NCBI RefSeq assembly: GCF_902686445.1
Contig: NW_025920105.1
Location: 1,067,120-1,131,119, forward strand
Reading direction: 5' to 3'
Length of the DNA stretch: 64,000 bases
From: Sciurus carolinensis
Taxonomy: Eukaryota > Chordata > Mammalia > Rodentia > Sciuridae
Shown: piece by piece, positions 22,900 to 33,830 of the stretch
Position numbering within the stretch: position 1 is the stretch's first letter
Layout: each line of letters begins with the position of its first letter
The notes under the pieces: model-generated
The model's input: the letters and a program-made list of their open reading frames with translations, nothing else
Databases searched by the model: none
What the model was told of the DNA's origin: nothing
Position numbers and translations under genes: made by a program

Positions 22900-23535
22900 A
22901 ATTAAAAATGTGCAGAAAATTTGAAAAAATATTTATTCAAAGACAATAACTATGGTCAAAAATCACCTGTTACTCATATACTTTGCAGTAGGAAAGACGC
23001 CAAACATGATTAGTCATTAGGGAAATACAAAATAAATCTACCACAGGAAATGACTCCATAATCACTAGGATTGGTATGACTTAAAGAAAAAAAAAGGAGT
23101 ATAAAAAAAGTCACCATATGATCCAGAAATTCTATTTCTGTACATATACAAAAATAAAAACACATTGCACACACATTCAAAACTCACTAAAACTTGAGGA
23201 TGAATAATCATAGCATATTTACAGACAATAGCACCAAAGTGGAAACAAAACAAGTAAACCCACACCACTTAATAAATGGATAAATAAAATTTGGTGTTAT
23301 TTGTAGAAAATAGTATTTAGCCAAAAAAAGTCATGATTCACACTGTGAAATGAAAAACCTTGAAAAAAATCCAATTGTGAAAGAAGCTGGACATAAAGAC
23401 TTCATACTGCATATAATATTGACTTACATAAATGTTCAGAATTGGCAAATCCATACACATGAAACACAAAGTAGCAGATACCAAAGGATGGACCTGGAAG
23501 ATATAACATTTCTCACTGAGGTGATACAAATATTC
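22900..23535 (+). mobile_element. Old L1 3' fragment
   Basis: Between 23,100 and 23,300 the order 'atgatccagaaattctatttctg', 'ccaaagtggaaacaaa' and 'aataaatggataaata' is that of the L1 ORF2 3' end, followed by 3' UTR-like sequence. Frames are destroyed. The PCGF2 pseudogene lies immediately downstream. Confidence 0.7.
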
Positions 23536-23539
23536 TGGA

Positions 23540-26090
23540 ATTAAGAGTTCAGAGTTAGTATCTTCTTTCTCTCTACCATCCCAAACTGTTTTCTCTCAAA
23601 CTGTTTTCTTAGGACAGGTTTCTCCCACCCTGGCCACCAAGTGACATTGCTTTGTCCCTTCTTCCTTCCCTCCCTCCCTGAGACCTACAGGAATCCAAAC
23701 CTGGGTACCTAGTGAAAATTCAGAGCATCAGAGAGAACCAGCCACATGAATACACCCAATCCTACCTTAAATAGTGAAAGTCCCCAGTTCTCCCACTCCC
23801 AATTCTGATCTTATACTTTTTGCATGAAACCACATGGATCAGAATGAGGGAGTTGAACCCTAACCTCATGTGTGCCCTCTGTATGGGCCACTTCATCCAT
23901 GTGACCACCATCATGGAGTACTTGCATTCCTTCTGCAAAACATTCATCCATTGCTACCTGCAGACCAACAAATACTGCCTAATGTGAGATGCACAGGTCT
24001 ATAAAACCCAACTGCTGCTTAGTATCAGATGGAAAAAAAAAAAAAAAAACTCTCCAAGACATTGTCTATAAATTGGTCCCTGGAATTTTTAATGGTGAGA
24101 TGAAATGGTGATGAAATTTCTACACAGTTCACCTCTTCATAGAGGTCTGCAATGACTCCAGTGAGAACCTAGGCAAGCAGAAGATGAAACTGAGCAAAGA
24201 TGAGATCATCAGTCTCTTCATGGATTGCTACAAAGATGTAACAAAGAAGAAAGACCTCCTGTAGAATGGAGATGGGGACAAGGAGAAGACAGGGGTGTCC
24301 TTCCTTTGATGATTAGCTGCCATGACAATTATGCACATTGCCAAGTTCATTTGCTTGAAGATGGATGTACCCAGCAAATACAAGGTGGAGGTTCTTTAAG
24401 AGGACAAGCATCTGAAGGAACACTACACCCTCACGGACACTGCTTACGTCTATTCCTTGCAACCGATTGGCTCTATCCCTCTCAAGTACCATGTCCAGAC
24501 AACCTGTAAGCAACTAACCATGCCCAAAATGCCTACTCCTTCCAAGGGCATCAACATCAGTGGGGCATCAGAGTGTAAGTTAGTCAGCAACAAGGTTCCT
24601 AGCTCTGCCACAATGCTGACCACTTTCTCCTCCCTACGCAGTCCTGCCACTCCTTCTCATGGCTCTCCCAGTTCCCAAGACCCCCACTCCTGCTGCCCAC
24701 ACTACCTCCCTCACTCCCCCTTCAACAGCCAGTGGGCTCACCAGAGCTGTCAACTGGGGTGACTCAAACTGCCTGCAGAAACCATCCTCCACCAGCTGGG
24801 GGTGGAGGATGAGTGTCAATGGAGACCCCATGCTCCCCATCTGAAAGAAAGGGATTCTTTCCTTCTTTGCAGCCACCTTTCCACTCCTTTCACTTTCTCT
24901 GGGCCCCTTTATTTTCACCTCTTCTAGCATCCCCAGCTCTTCCCACCATAGAGGTAAGAAGTGGGCTTCATAAATAAGTCTACATATGAGTACATGGGAA
25001 AAACCAAATATACATACTTGTTTTCTATGGACTAACCAGATTAATTTAACTGACAAGGGGGTGGGGGAACCTTCTGTGTTCTCATTTTTAGTGTCTTGTG
25101 TAATTTGCTCTACTTTTTGGGGGTTACCTGGAGGTGAACTCAAGGGGCCACATGGAGACTGGATAAAACCCTATCCCATTCCTCCATGTGATTCTCAGGG
25201 CAGATGTGTTGTTGGGGGACCCTACCAGCCCCCAAAGCTTTAGACATAGCTCTATCTGACTGTGTATAGAGTCCACCATTTTTCCCTACACATCGTTGCT
25301 GTTGTCCTGCCCCTACCCAGTCCCCATTGCTGAATGTTCAGAGAATTTTGAAAGCACTGCCTTTCACAAACACAGTTTGTGCCCTGGATTTGAGGAGCTA
25401 GTGGGCATCATGGAAGGTATCTCCCTCACTTTAACATACAGTGGAAAAGCCTAGATAGTTCTGCTGCTTTTTTCCTGTATGTGTGATCTTTGTCTCATTT
25501 ATCTTGTGGAAAAGTAGATTCAGGCACAGGGGATCCCAGCCCTGGAAAGTCCATATGTGCCTTTGGTATGTGAGTTGACTCACCCACTCCTGTCCCTACC
25601 CTGTTCCAGGACCTTTACTAGCAAGAATGGGGGTGGGTGAAGCCTTACTTAGGAACCCAGAGTGGAGAAGCAGGGATGAGGTTGCCCTCAGACAAGCACA
25701 TACCCCAGTTTCTGCCAAAGGCAAACAGTTCCCTAACTACCCTCTCCACCGGCAGCTGAGGTAAAGTCAGGACAGTGACTGAGGCATCTAGAAGGACAAG
25801 AATCACACCTTAACCTGAGAGGTCAACAGAGCACCTCTCAGGAGCAGGCCTGAGCAGATTCCTGCCTACCTGTTTTCCTCAAATGTTCATAGATCTGGGA
25901 GGAGGCCAAACTCTCACAACTAGGTGCATGGGGTTGGGAGCTCCCAAGGTTTTGTCTGTGCCTTGTCCTGTTTGAGGTCCTCTCTATCTGTGCCCTCCTC
26001 CTGCACTGGGACATTTGCATCTCTTGACTTTGTCATAAATGGTCTATCCTCAAAAGAATTAAGAGTTATGTGACATGGTGAATAAATTAA
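23540..26090 (+). pseudogene. PCGF2: Processed PCGF2 (MEL-18) pseudogene with UTRs
   Basis: A single intron-less block carries a Polycomb RING-finger coding region (23,820-24,844) between a probable 5' UTR and a long 3' UTR. The 3' part includes a TC/CT-rich stretch and ends near an AATAAA at 26,081-26,086. Lack of introns across a gene with several coding exons marks an L1-mediated retrocopy. No poly(A) tail is obvious after the signal, so the right edge is uncertain. Confidence 0.75.
23820..24844 (+). pseudogene. PCGF2: PCGF2-like coding remnant (RING and RAWUL domains, broken)
   Basis: PCGF2 is a subunit of Polycomb repressive complex 1 that partners RING1/RNF2 in histone H2A ubiquitination. 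Reading 23,820 onward gives '[16 protein letters not shown]' and 'YLHSFCKTF' (RING half, with one zinc-binding Cys now Phe), 'LQDIVYKLVPG' near 24,055, and 'MDVPSKYKVEVL' then '[12 protein letters not shown]' (RAWUL domain) near 24,360-24,455. The Pro/Ser-rich tail '[13 protein letters not shown]' near 24,645 distinguishes PCGF2 from BMI1. The start ATG reads TTG, several stops and frameshifts occur, and an A-run of about 18 at 24,031-24,049 replaces codons. Confidence 0.88.
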
Positions 26091-26620
26091 AGACATTCAT
26101 ACATATATTTTAAAATGTTAAAATTTATGTTATGTGAATCATTCTAATAAATACATAAAATATGTTTCCATAAACAATTAGGGCATGAACTCAAGTCCCT
26201 GGATTGTGCACTCTTAGGATTTGAGCACCAGGGCACAGCCTTCTTTGAGACTTCTACACATTTCATGGTGTATAGAACAACAGAGTTTTCAGGCTGTGCC
26301 TCAACTCAATTACTCCATCTTGAAAGCAAGTCCCCACCTTCATTTGTTACTTAAGTGCTTTCTTTTCTTTCACTCACCTACTTTTTATATAACTGTAGCA
26401 ATTCATCCTTGACAGGATAAAATGTATGCACAGGATTCTATACCAGCAGAAGGAATTTAGCAGTGCCCACCCCAAGATGACTGACTGATTCTCAAAGCCC
26501 TAATGTTTGCACAGGCCAAAAAAAAAAAACCAAAAAAATAAAAAACAAAAAAACACTTTTTGAAACTATGCCCTAAACCAATAGAAGTCTGAGACTAACA
26601 CTGTCCTGCAACAAAATACA
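26091..26620. other. Unassigned AT-rich region
   Basis: No gene is visible. It contains an A-rich tract at 26,518-26,560, possibly the tail of a decayed retroposon. Confidence 0.5.
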
Positions 26621-26935
26621 TGTTGGGAGAAATTCTACTTCTTGGCTGGCAGTAGTGAACATCTAAAGTGTGCAAGAAAGACTTTCAGGGAGGAGCATTC
26701 TTCTTAGGCCACCTAGGAAAGTACACAACTGCCACAAATTGACTCAATGTTACCAAGAGAACCTATATAGGAACCTGGTGGTCTGATCTCCTGTGGCACA
26801 TTGTGATTGGACAAGAAACTTATAAAATGTATACCTGTTCCTGCAATAAATGAGTTTGCAAGCTGCTCGCCACAAACCTGCTTCCATGCAACTCTCAGAG
26901 TCTCTTGACTCTGCGCCACTTACCCCACGTATGAG
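26621..26935 (+). mobile_element. Solo LTR-like element
   Basis: It starts tgttgggaga. It has tataaaatg at about 26,821 followed 25 bases later by aataaatga, an LTR promoter and poly(A) signal pair, then a U5-like pyrimidine-rich end with 'gagtctcttgactctgcgcca' spacing. The right end is uncertain (26,912-26,940) and I see no target duplication. ERVK type is likely. Confidence 0.55.
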
Positions 26936-29112
26936 CTAGTCCAGAACAAGAGAAGCTACACTGAGCAATGGAGCATGAAGAAAGATTAATAATAGAACCC
27001 AGAGAATAGTCTGAGCTAATCCAACACAATAAAAACATCAAATACACAGAAATAAACTGGTCCCTTCATCCAAGGACAGTCTGTCACTCTTTCAGTCAAA
27101 AATGTAGCTCTATTCTTGCTTCTCAGGCAAAATCTCCAATAAAGCCTTCCCTGTTTGAATTTCTCTGGATCTCATCTTTTTTCCAGAATTTCTGGACCTA
27201 AAGACCTGGTACACTTAGTGAAGGAACCCACTTGACTTTCTCTTACAACCATTGGGAAGGAGAATTCCATCCTTCACTCAAGGCAAAAAAGGAAGTCTCA
27301 CAGATGAAGAAAATTCTCAACCCAGAAAAGATTCTGCCTTCTAGGAGGAAGGCAAGTTTCCAGGCCTCACATTGCCAATTTTGCAACAGAGAGCCATGCA
27401 TGCCTACTGACCAAGCAAGGACAGGTGTGAGCACACATGTCACAATGGAAAAACTGCACAGTACACAGGACTGTGACTAGAAACTCACCTTGAATCTGAC
27501 TCCAACTTCTCCAAGGACATTTGGGATGAACATTCTAGCATTTTCAAAGTGGAGTTTTCATGCTGAAAGAAAAAGAAATTGTCTTTATCTGACACATCTG
27601 CCACAAACCTACAGATATATTATTTATTCATTCAGGATCTTGCAGGACAGTACAGAGGCAAAGTTTCTGTCTTTGGGGAGTTCATATTTTGTTTAGTGAG
27701 AAAACCTCAGAACACCATAACATAATAATGTGGTCAGTTCTTGGGATTAAAAAGAAGACAGTTTGATAGACTTAGAGGTGAGTGGGAGCAGATAACAATA
27801 TTTTTTTGAAGAATATGTAAACCTTTTCTTGTTAACATTTAATAGAAACTTATAAGAAAGAATGAGAGAATAAATAAGATAGACAGAAAAGTGCTTTCTT
27901 AGGGTAGATGGATTTGATGGTCCAGTTCTTCACTATAACACACCTGCACCAATACACAGTAATGGCAGCAGCCTTCTACCTTGGGCAGGGAAATTCTAAG
28001 AATAGGTTTGGCCACTGGAATAGAGCCAATGCAAGCAAATTAATTAAAAACATTTTATGTACAAAAAATTTAAACATGAATTTTTAAGGTCAATGAGAAC
28101 AGGAGACCTAATTGTGCTGATATGGTATGTGTTGTCCTTTTATGTGCCTGTGGTGCACAGTAAGAAAGTGACCCAGGATGGTAAAGAAGACCCTTGGGCT
28201 ACACTGAGGCCAACCCAAGCCCGAACGGGTTGCCTTGGGCACACCAACAGCATTCTGAGGCATCTGTTGAGAAGAATCACTGCCTAAAGGGATAATGAGC
28301 AGTCTTGTAGTTAAACACACTAGTTGTGAATAAGATGCAATCACAGAGGAGAGGAACAGTGGAGGGGAGAGTGGCTTCTGAATGGCATTTTCTGTAGCAA
28401 CAAGTTTTTGGTGTTATTTTGCATGAACATGGCAGCTCCTGGCAATTTACACTGGACTAAATTGCTTAGTGAGAAAACTTGGGAGGCAAGCACTATACCA
28501 CTGAGCCACAACCCAAGCCCCTACTTATTTTTCAATGTGGGAATTCATATTGTTTAGCAAATGGCTTACAAGTTGAGTTATTTTACAAGTTGTTGGGCAG
28601 TTAAGCTTCAGAGATTCTTTGTTGCCTAGTATTTAAATCCCAAATGGGAAATAATTATTACATTCAAATACTTTAATGAATTTCTGCAGGCTGAGAAAGA
28701 CTTGCAGAGGGGATAAATTGGGTTAGAAAAATTACTTCATGTTTTAAAGATACTCATACCTTTAAAAGATTATGACACTCCAAGTTATTGGGGTTTTACT
28801 CCCAAAATTGGTTAAAAGTTGTAATAGTTTAGAAAGACTATCCTGGCTAGATAGAAGCTATAGGGAGGTGAATTCTAGATTAATTAGTGTCAAGAAAAGG
28901 TTTTAATCAGAAGGTTCCAACAGTCTTAAACTGTCTAACTAGTGCTTTGACATTGGGTGAATTTAGTAGTGCTATGTAACTCCCATTCCTAACTGCCTCA
29001 GTGCTAGGACTTGTTGAATTTTCAGTCTGATTTTTTGATCAGGGTTTCAAGGCAGATGGGGGTTGAGTGTAAAGAAGAAAATGCACCCCCTTCATGTAAA
29101 AGTGAATGTTTC
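26936..29112. other. Mostly unassigned; possible LTR tail and ID fragment
   Basis: A possible second LTR end lies near 27,045-27,225 (caataaagcc followed by a pyrimidine-rich stretch). A short minus-strand ID-like piece sits at about 28,473-28,521 (gaggcaagcactataccactgagccac). The remainder shows no gene; frames such as 28,057-28,287 lack any recognisable domain. Confidence 0.4.
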
Positions 29113-29245
29113 AGGACTGGGTTGTGGCTCAGTGGTAAGGAGCTTGCCTAGCATGTGTGAGGAACTGGGTTCAATTCTCAGCACCACATAAATAAAGGTA
29201 TTGTGTCATCTACATCTAAAACAATACATAAAAAAATTGAAAAGC
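29113..29245 (+). repeat. ID SINE with sciurid-type tail
   Basis: A tRNA-like head (gggttgtggctcagtggtaag ... gggttcaattctcagcacca) is followed by 'cataaataaaggtattgtgtc' and an A-rich end. The same head-plus-tail order recurs at 60,167 and, reversed, at 55,740. Confidence 0.85.
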
Positions 29246-30620
29246 TTTGAAAAGAAGTGAATGTTTTTCCTTTCAAAGGTCCTTATATTGTGATAGGCAA
29301 TAAGAGTATTTGCTATTGATACTCATTATTATTCCACTTCTATCCTCATGAAGTACACTTATTGAAGCTATTTATCTTTGTGAATAGAAGTATTTCCCCC
29401 ATTTAATGATAAAAACAATAAAAAATGGTCTTTTTTGACCAACTGAAAAAAAAAGACATACTACATGGGAGGTAGGACAAGGTCCTTCTGCCAGCAGATA
29501 TTTCATCTGAATAAGAGTTTACCTTCCTCTCTGGCCTTCAGCTTGCCCCTTCCACCCTCATGTGGGGTCACTGTGAATTCTAGTGGTTACTACCCACCAG
29601 ACTTCAGTGCACAATAAGCCATGATAGAGGTGGTCACTGCCCACATGGCTCCAACATTCAACATGCCAAAATCTTCATTATCCCAAGGTCTCTGACCTGT
29701 TCCCACCAACACTGGAATGATGAGTTCCTTGTAAACAATAATAGTGCTAGCTCTCATAGTTATAGTAGAAAACAGTGCTATCATGTTTCTGCAAACACTA
29801 AGCATCCCCAAACTGTAGGATGCCAACTCATCACCTCTATAATGCAGGTGCCATCATCACCTATTTTCTCTTATTGATTAAAACACAGCAAGGAAAGAAA
29901 ATGAGTTTGTACAGTTTTGAAGGGGTGGGGTACAGGGCAGAGCTTAGGAACTCCTGAACTCACAGCCCAAACACTATGGCCAGTATCATCCAAAACACAA
30001 GGCCCTCAAAGATGAAAGTGACTATAGGTGACAGAGGAAGGCAGAAGACAGGGTAGAATGCAGATGGAGAATCTGAGACCAGAAATGACAGACCCATGAG
30101 AAAAATTATTGAGAACCCCATGACAGCATAGGACAAAGACAACTTAGAAGAATGTAGGCTCGAGTGAGCTGTATGCTCACCAGGGATGGTGGGTTGGCTG
30201 TATGGGCAGAAAGGGAGTGTGTGTGTGTGGCCTACCACCAAATGATTACCCAAAACACAAAATATTCTGCACTTTCTGGTGCTTATCACTGTGCCGTCAC
30301 ACCAAGGCTGAACTGCACTCTTCTCATTCCCACTGAAATAGACAAAGCTGAATGTGCAGGAGGTATACATCTGATGTCTGCTGAATGCACAAGTTAGTTT
30401 CAAGTAGCTCATCTTCACCATGGAAAACTTTTGTGGCACTCCTAATTTGATTTGGCTAAACACAAAATTCAAACCTACAGTGTTTAAGCCTCATGTCTTC
30501 ATATTTGGGTGTAGTGAAATGTTGGTCTGCTTCTCTCTCTCAGACTCAGATACACACACACAACTTACTGTTGACTGTTCAATGTATCTTCAGACTTCCA
30601 TGAAGTAACACCTTCAAAGT
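29246..30620 (-). other. Unrecognised region with two minus-strand open frames
   Basis: Minus-strand frames at 29,590-29,826 (78 codons) and 29,960-30,472 (170 codons) are longer than their surroundings would predict. The larger one ends in three hydrophobic segments, including 'LSYAVMGFSIIFLMGLSFLV', which look like membrane helices. Both lie on the same strand 130 bases apart. I do not recognise a family, and no splice structure or promoter can be shown. A decayed retrocopy of a membrane protein, or chance, are both possible. Confidence 0.3.
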
Positions 30621-31998
30621 TCTGTTCTATGTTCAATGCTGTAATTTTTCCTTTCACCAAGTTGTCAGTCAGCAAACTCATTCTTTTTCAAGAGAATAAA
30701 TACACTTTATAGTCCTCTGTTGCCAATACAGACCTGAGAAAAGAAAGCATCATTGACCATCAAGCTCCAACTCCCCATCAACTACAGACAAGACAAGAAA
30801 AGTCCTTGACTTCTCAGTGGCCAAACCTGCATGAACACAAAAATCCACACTTCACAAAGATTTCTTAAAAAACACGCGATCAAGGCAAGGAATAGGGGGG
30901 TCAAAAATTTTCCCAGGGGAACTACTGGCTCAGGTTCTGCTACCAGAAAAGAGATTATTCCTGAAGGAATCATTTCAGAGGATTACATGTATGTATATAA
31001 ATGTATGCTGTAATTTATACACACACACACAGTGTTTGCATTTACATAATTTTAGTAAAAATTAAAAGCTCACATGTAATCTCAGTAATTCATCTTAGGA
31101 GACTGAGGCAGTAAGATTATAGTTACTTTTTTTTATTAATTGCAATTTAAAAGTCAGTGTTAGCCCCAAGAATTCTGTGTCCAAGGCAAAAGGCTGTATA
31201 TACACACCATAGTACCAGCTTTGCCAACAAAATTTAGCTGTTAATCTATTACTATAAGAAAGTTTCTGTCCCCAACACTTGAGACTATCCTCCAGGAGAA
31301 GTTCAGCACAAGATTACTCATTTTAGAGGAATGGTTTTTTCCCTTTAAAATATTAATTAAAATATATCATTTTTGAAAATGAAAAACAAAACCAAAATCA
31401 AGACAAAACAAATCAAAGTGAGCCTTAGAAGCTTAGTGAAGTCCTGAGCAAATTAACAAGTCTCTGTCTTGAAAACATAAAATGGGCTGCAGATGTGGCT
31501 CAGTAATTAATTCCTTATACCAAAATAAATAAATAAGAAGGGGAGAGGGATAAACAAAGATACTGCTCAACAAATGACAGTGTGTGGCATTTATCTGGAC
31601 TTTGATTCAAGCAAACTATATAACCAAAAGGTACAATGATAAGTGAAATGCAAAAAAAATGAAACATTTTTATCCTTTAGAACTACATGTTTAAATTGTC
31701 AAACATGCAATCCCGAAGTAGTGATCACTACTGTACATGGTAATGTACAGTGCCTCACCATGCTTTCATGAATGTTTAAAGGTTTGCTTGATAAAAAATA
31801 AAACAGAAGGATTGGTGCAGGGCAGCCTGGGAAGGATGGCTATTATAGGATCAATCCCAAGTAAAGCAGAAGTGACCATGGTCCAAGTAATAGATGTATA
31901 CTCAGAAGGCCTGGGTCCTTCTCTGGTCCTGTTCTTCCTAGCTGACTCCCCTTGTACTGGAGACACATCCCACATGAAGAAAAAGACTAATAAAAAAT
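30621..31998. other. Unassigned region with short SINE pieces
   Basis: A B1 head fragment lies at about 31,066-31,125 (aatctcagtaattc...gaggcagtaag) and a short ID-like piece at 31,484-31,535. No gene is visible. Confidence 0.5.
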
Positions 31999-32004
31999 AA
32001 AGAG

Positions 32005-32180
32005 GAAACCTGTAATCTCAGTACCTTGGGAGGCTGAGGCAGTATGACCATGAATTCAAAGCCAGTCTCAGCAATGGCAAAGTGCTAAGCAACTCAGTGA
32101 GATCCTGTCTCTAAATCAAATGCAAAATCGGGTTGAGGATGTAGTTCAATTAAATTCCCAGTGCCAAAAAAAAAAAGAAA
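32005..32180 (+). repeat. B1-ID dimer SINE
   Basis: A B1 unit ('tgtaatctcagtaccttgggaggctgaggca', 'gagatcctgtctctaaat') is joined to an ID-like unit ('gttgaggatgtagttcaattaaattcccagtgcc') and an A-run near 32,166. This is the B1-dID arrangement. Confidence 0.85.
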
Positions 32181-32697
32181 AAAAATTTGAGATCAACATT
32201 CATCTCAATTAAAAAGTAAAAAAAAAAAATTTATAAGGATTCAGATTTTAACACAAACTTGTCCTAATTTAATTTATGGAACACTCCACCAAAACAACAG
32301 GACAATTTTTTATTGGTTTCCAGGTTATAAGGAAAAACACTTTCACAACAAAATCTTAGTCTAAAACACAAAACTCTAAGTAAAATTTAAAGGATTCTAA
32401 TTATACAAACTGTATTCTCTGGTCACAAGAGAATACTTTTAGAAAGTACAACCAGAATTTTACTATAGCTCCTAAGAATGTTTAGAATACAGAAATAAGG
32501 AAAGATCACAAACAACTTTAGGCTTACAAATTCAGGAATTTTTATAAAACAGACACATTTCCTAAAAGACAAGAAATATAAAGGCTTATATGAGAAAGAG
32601 ATAACCTAAACAGCCCTGTATCTATAAAAGAATTTGAGTAGGCTGAAATATTTCCATTAAATCTAGACTCAAGTGGGTTTACTGGTGAACTTAACAA

Positions 32698-32787
32698 CTT
32701 TTTTTTTTTATTGGAGTGCAAATTAAACCCAGTGCATGACACACAGGAGGCAAGTGCTGCACCACTTAGCTTCACCACTAGTGGTTT
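32698..32787 (-). repeat. ID SINE, split by provirus B
   Basis: A T-run, then 'ttggagtgcaaattaaacccagtg' and 'ggaggcaagtgctgcaccacttagcttcac', is an antisense ID copy. Provirus B inserts right after it; sequence resumes at 39,546 with the duplicated gttt. Confidence 0.7.
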
Positions 32788-33579
32788 TGAAAGACCCTCC
32801 GTCCCCCTGTCCAAGGAAAGTCACGCGAACACTGGCTGCAAAAGCAAGAGGCAGTTTATTGATAACACAGGCGCCTGCGGGTGCTCAGTAAAACCTCAGC
32901 CGGAGCTTCGGTGAACTGGCACACCGGGCTTTGGGGTACAGGTTTTTTATAGGGTAAAGGGGCAGGTTTCGCGCGCACGGTAAGCAACAGATTTCTTATT
33001 GGTTATTTTGAATCCAGCATTTAGACATTCTTGGAGAAGCCATAAATTTACTTTAACTGGAGAGGGGGATGAAAGATAGAGACACAGGCGGAGACACAGG
33101 CTTCCCCAAATTGCCCGCAGCCCCTCTCTTCCGCACCTGCATAAACACAGGCTTTCCCTAATTGCCCGCAGCACGGGTCGTAAAAAATGGTAAAGAATGT
33201 ATAAACTCAGACTTCTTTCACCTTATCTGTGAAGGCTAGGGGAGCTGACCCGAGAAGGAACCTTGTTAAGGATAGAGCAGGCTCAGAACTTAAGATGCCA
33301 TGCTTCACAAGCCATAATTTTACTTTGCCATTTGCAGTCCTTCGTTATCTCATCCTATTTACTCTGTCCTTGGTCAGGAATCTGGTATCAGAAGTTTTAC
33401 AGGACAGTTTTATAGTTCCTGCTTATCAGCTCCTGTTAGTTCAGACATGCTCTGACTTTCCCAATTATCCTGCCTCTTTCTTAGCTAAATCTTCAGATAA
33501 ATTCCTTTAACATGCCCCGTTAATAATTTTTCTTTTTCTCTTAAAATAGGCCTGAGCTGGTGGGACAGGGGTCTTTTCA
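32788..33579 (-). mobile_element. 3' LTR of provirus B
   Basis: Minus-strand termini are TGAAAAG and TCTTTCA. TATAAAAA lies on the minus strand at 32,943-32,950 and AATAAA at 32,855-32,860, a normal U3-R-U5 layout. CpG content is high and undecayed, in keeping with a recent arrival. The polypurine tract is the complement of 33,580-33,594 (agaaaaaggggggaa). Confidence 0.95.
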
Positions 33580-33694
33580 TTCCCCCCTTTTTCTTTATCA
33601 TGGATAGAATCTTATATCCATTTGTCCATTCCGCCCCGGTTATCAGTTTGCTTAATCATTTGGTACTGTTGAGTAAGGACCATAGTTTGGATTG
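33580..33694 (-). other. Polypurine tract and unique 3' segment of provirus B
   Basis: These 115 bases have no counterpart in provirus A. They begin, next to the LTR, with the G-rich polypurine tract, and connect B's own LTR to the A-type remnant. Confidence 0.7.
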
Positions 33695-33830
33695 TTTAAA
33701 GGGAATAATACAAACTTCTCCCGGCAGGGAGAAGGGGGCCATGGCTGATATTCCAAAAGTCCCAAGAAGTGAGTGCACCCCACATCTTTCACAGGTTAAA
33801 GCCTCCTTTGTTCTTCAGTTCTCTCCCCCC
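33695..33830 (-). mobile_element. Remnant of A-type LTR inside provirus B
   Basis: From tttaaagggaataatac to ttctctccccccc it matches provirus A's LTR (13,944 to about 14,085) closely. It then jumps straight to the sequence that follows the A LTR (14,396 onward), with the C-run as microhomology, so about 310 bases of LTR are deleted. The TATA-like ctataaaag of A reads ctgtgaaag here, so the remnant has lost its core promoter motif. Confidence 0.88.

Noticed and set aside
32947..33510. Frames of 75 and 93 codons found identically at 38,913-39,476
   Set aside because: Both copies are within the LTRs of provirus B; identity reflects recent duplication at insertion, not coding constraint.
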